Made by a program: the position numbers and the translations under genes. 64,000 nt of DNA from assembly GCF_900115695.1 (NCBI RefSeq), contig NZ_FOXK01000009.1, positions 232,246 through 296,245 on the forward strand, in the 5' to 3' direction. The notes beneath the pieces are model-generated. The model was not told the origin of the DNA. It did no database searches and saw only the letters and a list, made by a program, of their open reading frames with translations. Each line of letters begins with the position of its first letter. Position 1 is the first letter of the stretch. Origin of the DNA: Ectopseudomonas toyotomiensis. Its GTDB lineage: Bacteria > Pseudomonadota > Gammaproteobacteria > Pseudomonadales > Pseudomonadaceae. Positions 36,555 through 43,746 of the stretch are shown here, one piece after another.

Positions 36555-37007
36555 ATGAAAATCGGAGAATTGGCGAAAAAGGCCGGCTGCCAGGTAGAGA
36601 CCGTACGCTACTACGAACGCGAAGGTCTGCTGCCGGCGCCCGCACGTAGCGAAGGCAACTACCGCCTGTACGGCGCCCAGCATCTGGAACGTCTGGTGTT
36701 CATCCGCAATTGCCGGACGCTGGACATGACCCTGGAAGAGATTCAACGACTGCTGGCCCTGCGCGACTTGCCCCACGAGAGCTGCGCCGGCATCAACAGC
36801 CTGGTGGACGAACATATCGAGCATGTTCAGGCGCGCATCGACAGTCTGCAGGCGCTACGTGATCAACTCACCGAGTTGCGCGACCGTTGCAACGGCCCCA
36901 AGGAGGCGGAAGACTGCGGCATCCTGCGCCAGCTCAACGTCAGCGGCGGTGTGCAACCGCTACCGGACGATGGCCATACCCATGTCGGCAAGAGCCACTC
37001 GCATTGA
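36555..37007 (+). CDS. cadR: MerR-family Cd(II)/Pb(II)-responsive regulator CadR
   Basis: A 150-residue metal-sensing activator. The winged-helix domain is MKIGELAKKAGCQVETVRYY followed by EREGLLPAPARSEGNYRLYG. A long dimerisation helix comes next, then metal-binding Cys residues at HESCAGIN and RDRCNGPKEAEDCGIL. The His-rich tail (DDGHTHVGKSHSH) is typical of CadR rather than ZntR or PbrR. It is transcribed divergently from cadA and shares the operator at 36512-36532. Confidence 0.94.
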   Translation: MKIGELAKKAGCQVETVRYYEREGLLPAPARSEGNYRLYGAQHLERLVFIRNCRTLDMTLEEIQRLLALRDLPHESCAGINSLVDEHIEHVQARIDSLQALRDQLTELRDRCNGPKEAEDCGILRQLNVSGGVQPLPDDGHTHVGKSHSH

Positions 37008-37067
37008 TGAACTACGCTTGCTGAACATCGCTGCGGCATACCGCCGAGTGCTCGGGGAGAAATGAAC

Positions 37068-37403
37068 ATGTCTGGAAAGTTCGAGCTGAAGAAGGCCAAA
37101 GACGGCCAGTTCCACTTCAACCTGCTGGCGACCAATGGCCAGGTCATCCTCAGCAGTGAGATGTACAAAGCCAAGGACTCGGCGCTTAACGGCATCGAGT
37201 CGGTGAGGAAGAACTCACAACGCGAGGGCGCCTTCGAGACCAAGACCTCGAGCAACGACAAACACTACTTCCTGCTCATGGCCACCAACGGCCAGGTGGT
37301 CGGGCAAAGCCAGATGTATGCCAGCGCCGCCAGCTGCAAGAGCGGCATCGAGTCGGTGCAAAAAAATGCACCGAGCGCGGTGATCGACGACCAGACGAGT
37401 TAG
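37068..37403 (+). CDS. YegP family protein (DUF1508 tandem repeat)
   Basis: A 111-residue protein of two YegP/DUF1508 repeats: FELKKAKDGQFHFNLLATNG with QVILSSEMY (first) and FETKTSSNDKHYFLLMATNG with QVVGQSQMY (second), each followed by a GIESV motif. The function of this small fold is unknown. The second of two close ATGs (37068) was chosen because GGAG lies 8 bases upstream, against 2 bases for the first. The 3-prime end overlaps the convergent SdiA-regulated gene by 4 bases. Confidence 0.88.
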   Translation: MSGKFELKKAKDGQFHFNLLATNGQVILSSEMYKAKDSALNGIESVRKNSQREGAFETKTSSNDKHYFLLMATNGQVVGQSQMYASAASCKSGIESVQKNAPSAVIDDQTS

Positions 37404-38314
37404 TCGCCCTGCTTCCTGAACACATAGAACAGGTTCGGCTCACTGATCAGGTACAGGTTGCCGTCGTCATCCGTCGCCACCCCCTCGGCCTGCGGCACGC
37501 TGCGCTGCAGGCCATGCTGGCCACGTAACAGCGACAATGTACTGATCGGTTTGCCTTCGGCATTGAGTTCGATCACCAGGCGCGACTCATCCGACAACGC
37601 CAACAGATGGCCGGTCGCCGTATCGAAGTCGAGACTGGAAAGGTCGCGCACGAACAAGCGCGCATCGCGCTTTGGATCGGTATTGACCTGCAGCGCCAGT
37701 GGCTTGCTTTCGTCGACATGAGGGAAGCCGAGCACCTCGAAGATGCGCACCGGATCGCGCTCCTTGGCCACCAGCAGACGCTGATTCTTCGCATCGTAGG
37801 CCAAACCCTCAAAGCCCTTGTTACCGTTGCGCCCGATACCCAGGGAAAGTTGCTGGAAGTCGGCTGCATCAAGCGCGCGCGTGGCATCGTCGATGCGCAC
37901 CTTGACCAGGCGCTGCTCGCGCTCATCGGCAATCACATAGGTGCCGGGCGCCACATATTCGATGGCCTCGGGATCACCAAAACCTTCGAGATCGATGGTG
38001 CGCTTGAGTTCGCCCTGCAGGCTGATCTCGATCACCTTGGCCGGCTTGTTGGTGACGCTGAACAGGCTGCGGCGATCCGGATCATAGGTCAGCGCCGACA
38101 CATCGCTGATATCGGCAATGGGCTTGGCTTCGATCACCACGCGGTAGTCGCCCAGCCACAGCGACTGATCGCGCCACTGCGCACCATGCTGCCACTCCTG
38201 CACGGAGAACCAGGCTCGCTCGAACAGCCGATACTGCTGGCCCAACACGGCGCCAAGCAACAAGACGAAGAACAGCAGATAGAGCCAGGGGTTTATGGAG
38301 AGCAAACGACGCAT
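37400..38314 (-). CDS. SdiA-regulated domain protein, membrane-anchored (copy 1)
   Basis: A 304-residue protein with one N-terminal anchor (PWLYLLFFVLLLGAVLGQQY) and a periplasmic SdiA-regulated (YjiK-like) beta-propeller. Repeated blade sequences include YDPDRRSLFSVTNKPAKVIE, DLEGFGDPEAIEYVAPGTYV, GRNGNKGFEGLAYDAKNQRL, LFVRDLSSLDFDTATGHLLA and a closing GNLYLISEPNLFYVF. It is clearly paralogous to the gene at 38835-39779. Function is unknown; calcium or polysaccharide binding is only a guess. Confidence 0.86.
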   Translation of the reverse strand: MRRLLSINPWLYLLFFVLLLGAVLGQQYRLFERAWFSVQEWQHGAQWRDQSLWLGDYRVVIEAKPIADISDVSALTYDPDRRSLFSVTNKPAKVIEISLQGELKRTIDLEGFGDPEAIEYVAPGTYVIADEREQRLVKVRIDDATRALDAADFQQLSLGIGRNGNKGFEGLAYDAKNQRLLVAKERDPVRIFEVLGFPHVDESKPLALQVNTDPKRDARLFVRDLSSLDFDTATGHLLALSDESRLVIELNAEGKPISTLSLLRGQHGLQRSVPQAEGVATDDDGNLYLISEPNLFYVFRKQGD

Positions 38315-38342
38315 GATGAATTTCTCTGACTACCACAGAAAA

Positions 38343-38369
38343 GCCCGCCACGGGCTTAGCGTGGCGGGC
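38343..38369 (-). terminator. Terminator after the OB-fold gene
   Basis: GCCCGCCACG and CGTGGCGGGC form a perfect 10-bp stem. On the minus strand it is followed by TTTTCT, a canonical terminator 16 bases past the stop of the gene at 38386-38733. The copy-1 paralogue downstream therefore probably needs read-through or its own promoter. Confidence 0.85.
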
Positions 38370-38385
38370 AGCGGTGAAATCGCGA

Positions 38386-38733
38386 TCAGTTGATCAGCTC
38401 GACGCGATCGACATCGATCTCGCGGCTGTTGAAGTCCTTGTCGACTTCACCGGTCAGGCGCACCTTGGCGGTTTCAGAGACTTTCTGGCCCGGCCAGTCT
38501 TCGTCGTCGATTTCGACCTGGATGGTGCCGGTGGCGTCCTTGAACTCGTAGAGTTCGTCCTGCAGGCGCTTGACGATCTGACCTTCCAGAACAACATGGG
38601 TGTCGTCAGCAGCCTCCAGTGCAGCAGCCACGGTGGTGACCTGCGGGGTGGCGCCAGGGCCGGTGTAACCGGTGGCGAAAGCAGCGGAGCTGAGCAGCGG
38701 CAGAACCATCAGAGCGAGAGCGGTACGTTTCAT
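38386..38733 (-). CDS. YgiW/YdeI-type periplasmic OB-fold (BOF) stress protein
   Basis: A 115-residue secreted protein. Signal peptide MKRTALALMVLPLLSSAAFA with cleavage after AFA. The rest is a bacterial OB-fold: VVLEGQIVKRLQDELYEFKD, ATGTIQVEIDDEDWPGQKV and VRLTGEVDKDFNSREIDVDR. The family includes E. coli YgiW and YdeI, linked to oxidative and peptide stress tolerance. It lies between two SdiA-regulated paralogues on the same strand. Confidence 0.9.
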   Translation of the reverse strand: MKRTALALMVLPLLSSAAFATGYTGPGATPQVTTVAAALEAADDTHVVLEGQIVKRLQDELYEFKDATGTIQVEIDDEDWPGQKVSETAKVRLTGEVDKDFNSREIDVDRVELIN

Positions 38734-38834
38734 GGTGTGAACCTCGTTGTTCGTAAGTGACGGGCTCAGATTAGTGCCGCTAGCTGAAGCCAGACTGAAT
38801 CGCGGCTTAAGCCAAACTGAATCCGCCACTCCAC

Positions 38835-39779
38835 TCAACTGGGATCCGGCTGCGCCTTGCTGAAGACGTAAAAAAGATTGGGCTCGGCGACGATATAGAT
38901 ATTGCCTTCTTCGTCCATGGTCACGCCCTCGGCCTGCTTGATGCCTTGTTCCAGACCGTTGAGACCGCCGGTAAGGCTGAGAAAGCTGACCGGGTGACCG
39001 CTACGATCCAGCTCCAGCAGCATGCGCGACTCATCCGACAGCACCAGTGCGTGACCGGTACGCGAATCGATACTCAGCGAAGAAATATCGCGCATTCCCA
39101 GATTGCCGTAGTTGAAAGGCTGCATCACGCCAGCAGCACCATCCTCGCCAGGAAAAGGCAGGCTGAACAAGCCCATCGGGCTACGCTCCTTGCCCAGCAT
39201 CAGGCTGCTGCTGCGCGCATCCCAGGCAACGGCTTCGAAGCCCTTGTTACCCGATTCGGCAAAGCCCAGGTCGAAGCCGGGGAAATCGGCCGCATCCAGC
39301 TCCAGGTCATCGTCATGCAGGATAAAGGTGGTGAGCTGACGTCGACGCTCATCGACGATGGCCATGCGCCCGTTGTCCATCATTTCCACCGCTTCCGGAT
39401 CGGAGAAGCCCTTCAACTGAATACGCCGCAACACCTCACCCTCACGCGAGAGTTCCACCAGCAGGGGATTCTTACCCGTGACGGTGAAGAGAGTGCCGGT
39501 TACCGGGTTGTAGGTCAGCCCCGAGGTTTCATCTCGTTCCAGGCCAGACAACGCCTTGGCCTGAATCACCGCACGGTAGCCAGGCAGCCAGACGCTGGAC
39601 AGGCGCTCGACCAACGGCGTATGCCCCTCCTGCCACCAGAACAGGACGCGATCATCCAGATGCAGGGTTTTTACGACCGTGATCACGGCGAGCACGGCTA
39701 TGCCGGACAACCAGTAACGGGGGCGGGAACGGAGGGAAGGCATCGGCGACGGCTCGGCTGCTTGATGGCGATCCGACAT
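38835..39779 (-). CDS. SdiA-regulated domain protein, membrane-anchored (copy 2)
   Basis: A 314-residue paralogue of the 37400-38314 gene, with one N-terminal span (YWLSGIAVLAVITVVKTLHL) and a periplasmic propeller. Shared signatures are YNPVTGTLFTVTGKNPLLVE, LKGFSDPEAVEMMDNGRMAI, ESGNKGFEAVAWDARSSSLM, MRDISSLSIDSRTGHALVLS, QGIKQAEGVTMDEEGNIYIV and EPNLFYVF. It heads the three-gene minus-strand cluster. Function is unknown. Confidence 0.86.
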   Translation of the reverse strand: MSDRHQAAEPSPMPSLRSRPRYWLSGIAVLAVITVVKTLHLDDRVLFWWQEGHTPLVERLSSVWLPGYRAVIQAKALSGLERDETSGLTYNPVTGTLFTVTGKNPLLVELSREGEVLRRIQLKGFSDPEAVEMMDNGRMAIVDERRRQLTTFILHDDDLELDAADFPGFDLGFAESGNKGFEAVAWDARSSSLMLGKERSPMGLFSLPFPGEDGAAGVMQPFNYGNLGMRDISSLSIDSRTGHALVLSDESRMLLELDRSGHPVSFLSLTGGLNGLEQGIKQAEGVTMDEEGNIYIVAEPNLFYVFSKAQPDPS

Positions 39780-39826
39780 CCGATGTCTGGAAGAGTTCCG
39801 CCGCCTGAAGAGGCAGCGGTCAGAGC

Positions 39827-40492
39827 TTATAGCACGGTACTGGTGAAACTACTGTGACCGACCAACTCCAGCACCAACTCATCGCCCTTGCTCAGCGCAC
39901 CAACACCGACGGGCGTGCCGGTGAGGATCACGTCCCCCGGCTGCAAGGCGAAGTGCCCGGCCATGTGCTGGATCATGCTGACGATGGGGTTGAGCATGTC
40001 GCGGCTGTTGCCGTCCTGGCGGGTTTCACCGTTGATCACCAGGCGAATGCCGATATCGGCCAGGTCCTCGATGGCATCGCCGGGCACGAAGGGCGCCAGC
40101 ACGCAGGCGCCGTCGAAACTCTTGGCGATTTCCCAGGGATAGCCCTTCTCCTTGAGCTTGGCCTGCACGTCGCGCAGAGTCAGATCCAGCGCCGGGGCGA
40201 AGCCGCTGATGGCATCACGCACTTCCTCAGCGTCCGGTTTCTTCGACAGCGGCTTGCCGATCAGCACGGCGATCTCCGCCTCGTAATGCACCGAGCCACG
40301 CTCTTCAGGAATGGCAAAACCGCCATCGAGCGGCACCACACAGGAACCCGGTTTGATGAACAGCAAGGGTTCGCTGGGCACCGGGTTATTCAGTTCCTTG
40401 GCATGCTCGGCGTAGTTGCGGCCAATGCAAACGACCTTGCCGAGGGGGAAGTGGACGGTGGTTCCGTCGACGTACTGGTGCTGATAGCTCAT
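39827..40492 (-). CDS. Fumarylacetoacetate hydrolase (FAH) family protein
   Basis: A 221-residue cytoplasmic enzyme of the short FAH family (YcgM/FAHD1-like), which includes acylpyruvate hydrolases and oxaloacetate decarboxylases. Conserved pieces: CIGRNYAEHAKELNNPVPSE, LFIKPGSCVV, VHYEAEIAVLIGKPL (metal-binding Glu residues), LDLTLRDVQAKLKEKGYPWE, KSFDGACVLAPFV and DVILTGTPVGVGAL. It is the last host gene before the prophage, whose end lies about 150 bases upstream of its start. Its promoter region may therefore have been altered by the insertion. Confidence 0.9.
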   Translation of the reverse strand: MSYQHQYVDGTTVHFPLGKVVCIGRNYAEHAKELNNPVPSEPLLFIKPGSCVVPLDGGFAIPEERGSVHYEAEIAVLIGKPLSKKPDAEEVRDAISGFAPALDLTLRDVQAKLKEKGYPWEIAKSFDGACVLAPFVPGDAIEDLADIGIRLVINGETRQDGNSRDMLNPIVSMIQHMAGHFALQPGDVILTGTPVGVGALSKGDELVLELVGHSSFTSTVL

Positions 40493-40534
40493 CGTTGCCT
40501 CTCCAAATCAGATTCACATTCGAAAGCGTCACGA

Positions 40535-40645
40535 GCCTAGGTCAGGCAAGGCGGCGGGGTCGGGAAAAAGCGGAGTTGGCTGGTGCCAATGAGCATTTTT
40601 CCCGACTTCGCCAACGCAGCATGGCGGAGCGCAGTAGCTTTCAGG
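40535..40645. repeat. Probable host interspersed repeat interrupted by the prophage
   Basis: The segment carries two GC-rich arms around GGGAAAAAGCGGAGTTGGCT and GAGCATTTTTCCCGACTTCG, followed by GCAGCATGGCGGAGCGCAGT. From memory this resembles a non-coding dispersed sequence in Pseudomonas genomes; that was not checked. It holds no gene. The prophage end appears to start right after CTTTCAGG. Confidence 0.5.
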
Positions 40646-40748
40646 TGTAAGCGCGCGGCAGATTTGGCACTGCCTTGCGCTATGTTTGGCACAGGCTGGC
40701 CGCGCCGCAGGTCGAGCGTTTTGCACTCTGATTGGCATACGCCCCCCC
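40646..40748. other. Prophage terminus with subterminal repeats
   Basis: The non-coding stretch between host DNA and the last tail gene begins TGTAAGCGCG at 40646, with the 5-prime TG expected at ends of transposable phages. TTTGGCAC occurs at 40663-40670 and again at 40685-40692, exactly 22 bases apart, with a weaker ATTGGCAT at 40731-40738. Such spaced repeats are the usual form of transposase-binding end sites. The exact first base is inferred, since the other end is outside the window. Confidence 0.55.
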
Positions 40749-41240
40749 TCAGACCGCTGCCATCGGGCGGATATCGATGGTGAGGCCGCTCGCAGTTCCG
40801 CGCACCTGAATGAATGAGCTACCGGCAGGCATTTCGACCTGCGCCCCGTTAGGGTAAGGCCGAGAGACCGGCAGGTTGCACATGACCGGGCGCCCGAGAA
40901 CACCTCCGAACAGCAGCCCAGCCGCGCCGTCGAACCGGAGCGTTATGTCAGCGCGGTGCCCGCCGTAGAAGAACTCATCTATGGTGATCTGCAACTCCTC
41001 AAACATCGCGGGCGGTTGCCAGTCCAGTACAACATCACGCCAAAGCCCGATGGCGTCATTTGTATCGCTCTCGTGCAAAGGGACCGGGGCCAGTTGTACC
41101 CAGTCACCCTCATGGCTTGTGCCAACCGACATATAGAGCCGTCGTGTGTCCACGTCGATGTAGTGGAGTTGCAGCGCGCTAGGGACAGTGGCAGGTGGGC
41201 CGCTCCCTTCGATGATGTGCGTTACGTTGTCGCCAGCCAT
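40749..41240 (-). CDS. Phage tail-region protein, unknown
   Basis: A 163-residue protein, last gene of the late region. The C-terminal half looks beta-rich (FFYGGHRADITLRFDGAAGL, GSSFIQVRGTASGLTIDIRP), which suits a fibre tip or receptor-binding appendage. The N-terminal LHYIDVDTRRLYMSVGTSHE resembles the start of small tail-attached proteins. It lies one base after the 41242 gene's stop, so it is probably co-translated with the fibre-like protein. No confident family match. Confidence 0.65.
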   Translation of the reverse strand: MAGDNVTHIIEGSGPPATVPSALQLHYIDVDTRRLYMSVGTSHEGDWVQLAPVPLHESDTNDAIGLWRDVVLDWQPPAMFEELQITIDEFFYGGHRADITLRFDGAAGLLFGGVLGRPVMCNLPVSRPYPNGAQVEMPAGSSFIQVRGTASGLTIDIRPMAAV

Positions 41241-41241
41241 T

Positions 41242-41685
41242 TCAGGCCTCCTTCACAAGATAGTTACCCTGGCCGTCGACCAGGTAGTTACCCAGGCCAT
41301 CGACCAGGGCTCCTTCGGGCATATCTCCACCGCCGCCATGCTCCAATGCCTCAATGCGGCTGAGCAAACTGGCTAGCTGGTTTTGAATACCCGTCATATG
41401 TCCCGCAGTGACCGGCGCGTAGACCAACGCCCCAGCAGGCCAGGATTGCGCTACGGTGCCTTCGGCTCCGCGCACCAAATTGACGCTACCGCCAGTGGTC
41501 CCGACGGCTACGATGACCTCGGCAACTTGCGATAGCGGATTAAAACTGCCGGTAATGACCAACGTACAGCGGTCCCCATTCGCTAGCCCAAGTCGTGCTA
41601 GCGCGGGATTGGGGATCGGAAGAGCCGTACCGCCCGCTGGCAAGTCGGCGCCTAGAACATAGGCCCAGTGATTGACGAATTTCAT
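41242..41685 (-). CDS. Phage tail fibre-like virion protein
   Basis: A 147-residue protein with an N-terminal beta domain (MKFVNHWAYVLGADLPAGGT ... VNLVRGAEGTVAQSWPAGAL) and VTAGHMTGIQNQLASLLSRI, a short helix typical of fibre trimerisation. The C-terminus carries a repeated motif (GNYLVDGQGNYLVKEA). The start MKFVNHW at 41685 is two bases left of the upstream gene's stop codon (41688-41690), so the genes are tightly packed. Assignment as fibre or tail-tip attachment protein rests on position and repeat structure. Confidence 0.65.
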   Translation of the reverse strand: MKFVNHWAYVLGADLPAGGTALPIPNPALARLGLANGDRCTLVITGSFNPLSQVAEVIVAVGTTGGSVNLVRGAEGTVAQSWPAGALVYAPVTAGHMTGIQNQLASLLSRIEALEHGGGGDMPEGALVDGLGNYLVDGQGNYLVKEA

Positions 41686-41687
41686 AG

Positions 41688-43412
41688 TCACACCCAGCAA
41701 ACAGGATTGATGGCGTCCCGCACGTTTTGCCCGGTTATGGGGTTGTGCGAGCCGAACAGATGGTTAAGTGCTCCACTTCGAGAAACTGAGCCCGGCGCTA
41801 TGCCGCCGCGTGTGGCGACCTTGCCGATGGTGGTTCGGTCGCTTACCCCTGGCCGCTTATCACGCACGGCCAGCGCAACCATTTGCGAGCTGTAGCGCAT
41901 AGGGACGATCTCGAATGCTCGGCCAACAAGCTCAGGCTCCGTAGTTCCTGCCAGGATTACGGGTTGCCATGTGACCCAGTTCGTCCTGATACCGCGCCCT
42001 GCATAACTGCCCCCAACCGCGACGCTTTCGGCGCCTGGGGCGCTGCTTGATACGCTCGATGAAAAAACCTCGACTCCATCTAGCAGGATCGTTTCGGTGC
42101 GTGACGCCGAGTTAGATGACGATGATGAGCGCTCCTCGACTGCACCGTTAGCAGGCCCGGCCACCAGTGCCAAACTGGCCTGGTAGCTCGCGCTCATACT
42201 GGCCTGTACGGACATAACCACTCGGCTGGTTTCAACCCCGGCGTCCAGCAACCGAATGGTCGTGATAGAGCTTGAAGAGCTGGAGTAGCTAGCGTTCAGC
42301 TGATAGTTGCCGGGCGTGATCAGTTCATGCCCGCCTGGGTGCCCATATGGGTTATGGCGTGTAACTGCTGGGGATGACGACATAGAACTGTCCAGCGCCG
42401 CGCCGAACGTATCCTCGACAGTTATCGCCACACGAATCTCTGCCACATTACCGGCGTCATCGTAGTACGCCCCAACCAGTCGGCCGGACTCCCGGTAGCT
42501 CCAACCGCCTGGTTCCTGGTCCAGGTAGGAGGGGGTGTTGCCCACTGACAGAGAACCGCCATCTTCCCCTCCGATCCCTGTCCACTCAGCCGGGCCGCTG
42601 GCTGTCTGCTCCCAGCGCACTGCCATCGCAGCAGATAGTTGCCGCCAAGCAGGCCGGGCTGGATTGCTTGCCGTGCCGATCACCTGTGCGGGGGTGCAGA
42701 TGCATTCGTACTCCCCACTCCATTCGCCCTCTACCTGCGATAGCCGCAGCTCCCATAGCTCAACAAGGGGAATCCGGCACGGCGCGAACCACGCGGGATC
42801 GTCATTGACGGACTGGGGATTGCGTAAGTACGTAGCGACAAGCGCACGGGTGCCGTCCGGCATAGCGTCCACCACTACATATCCATACGTGCCCAGAGGG
42901 AACTGGTTTGGAGCGTAGCTACCGACCAGCGTCATGGTCACATGGACTGCTTCAAGCGCACTTCTGTCGCGCCCAAAAACCAGGCTATTCAACCTCAGCT
43001 GGGAAATGCCAGATACCATGCGCACCAACCAGTTGCGCTCGCCCCCGTGGACGATCCAGCTTGCGCTGTTGAGGCGCTGGCCATAGAGAACGCGAGCTAC
43101 GGGGCTTAGCAATACCTCCGGCAGCCAGGTCATGCCAGCGGCTGCATCAGCTGATTGCTCAGCCTCGGTACGCTCCAGTTCCCCGGCTCTCGGGTCACGA
43201 AAACGAACAACATCACCCGGCAGCGCAAAGGCAGAGGGGCTGACCATATTCTCCCAATAGGCAGGCGCCAACAGGTGTTGGCTGCCGTTAGCCAATTCCA
43301 CGCCGACCCTGACCTCTCCAGCCGCAGCAGGCAGGGACATGAGTCCATGCCACGGCCAGCCCAGAAGCCGAAGGCGGCCAGGTATTTGGTCAGCAATAGG
43401 TTGATCAAACAT
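41688..43412 (-). CDS. Phage tail-tip structural protein, Ser-rich
   Basis: A 574-residue protein starting MFDQPIADQIPGRLRLLGWP. The N-terminal part resembles virion proteins that wrap the tail hub; the C-terminal half has Ser-rich stretches (YSSSSSSITT, EERSSSSSNSAS, VFSSSVSSSA), unusual against the rest of the prophage. It overlaps the upstream small gene by 8 bases. By position it corresponds to a central tail protein; the function of the Ser-rich region is unknown, and flexible surface exposure is a guess. Confidence 0.7.
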   Translation of the reverse strand: MFDQPIADQIPGRLRLLGWPWHGLMSLPAAAGEVRVGVELANGSQHLLAPAYWENMVSPSAFALPGDVVRFRDPRAGELERTEAEQSADAAAGMTWLPEVLLSPVARVLYGQRLNSASWIVHGGERNWLVRMVSGISQLRLNSLVFGRDRSALEAVHVTMTLVGSYAPNQFPLGTYGYVVVDAMPDGTRALVATYLRNPQSVNDDPAWFAPCRIPLVELWELRLSQVEGEWSGEYECICTPAQVIGTASNPARPAWRQLSAAMAVRWEQTASGPAEWTGIGGEDGGSLSVGNTPSYLDQEPGGWSYRESGRLVGAYYDDAGNVAEIRVAITVEDTFGAALDSSMSSSPAVTRHNPYGHPGGHELITPGNYQLNASYSSSSSSITTIRLLDAGVETSRVVMSVQASMSASYQASLALVAGPANGAVEERSSSSSNSASRTETILLDGVEVFSSSVSSSAPGAESVAVGGSYAGRGIRTNWVTWQPVILAGTTEPELVGRAFEIVPMRYSSQMVALAVRDKRPGVSDRTTIGKVATRGGIAPGSVSRSGALNHLFGSHNPITGQNVRDAINPVCWV

Positions 43413-43746
43413 CAGTCGGAGGCTCCTTAAATTCGAACAGCACCTCGTCGCCGTTGCCGTCCTCCACCGTCAAGCGCTGCAGGGGTTGCACCTCTATTAC
43501 CAGTAGAAACTCACTGCTGTAAAACTGCGTCTTCCTGCTGAAGTATTCGCGGCTGTTCTCCTTTTCGGTGAACGGTCCTACAGCGCCGCCCCCAACTGCT
43601 TCGGCTTGCCGTGGCTCTCCGACCCCACGGCGGGCCGGCAGTGCGCCGCGAGGCTCTAACGCTTCCAGGTCGCCTTTGCGGCTGCTCGCACTACCTGCGA
43701 CGGCGCGCAGGTCTGTTCTTACTTTCTGGCTAATATCGAGTGTCAT
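43405..43746 (-). CDS. Small phage tail protein, unknown
   Basis: A 113-residue protein (MTLDISQKVRTDLRAVAGSA start). Its ATG overlaps the stop of the preceding hub gene (TGATG), showing translational coupling. The C-terminal part (FLLVIEVQPLQRLTVEDGNG) looks beta-rich. A GTG one codon upstream is an alternative start. It is part of the tail-tip module; no family recognised. Confidence 0.65.
   Translation of the reverse strand: MTLDISQKVRTDLRAVAGSASSRKGDLEALEPRGALPARRGVGEPRQAEAVGGGAVGPFTEKENSREYFSRKTQFYSSEFLLVIEVQPLQRLTVEDGNGDEVLFEFKEPPTDV

Noticed and set aside
42060..42300. Ser-codon-rich stretch in the 41688-43412 gene considered as a sequencing or frameshift artefact
   Set aside because: The reading frame is continuous before and after with normal third-position GC bias, so it looks like a real low-complexity region.
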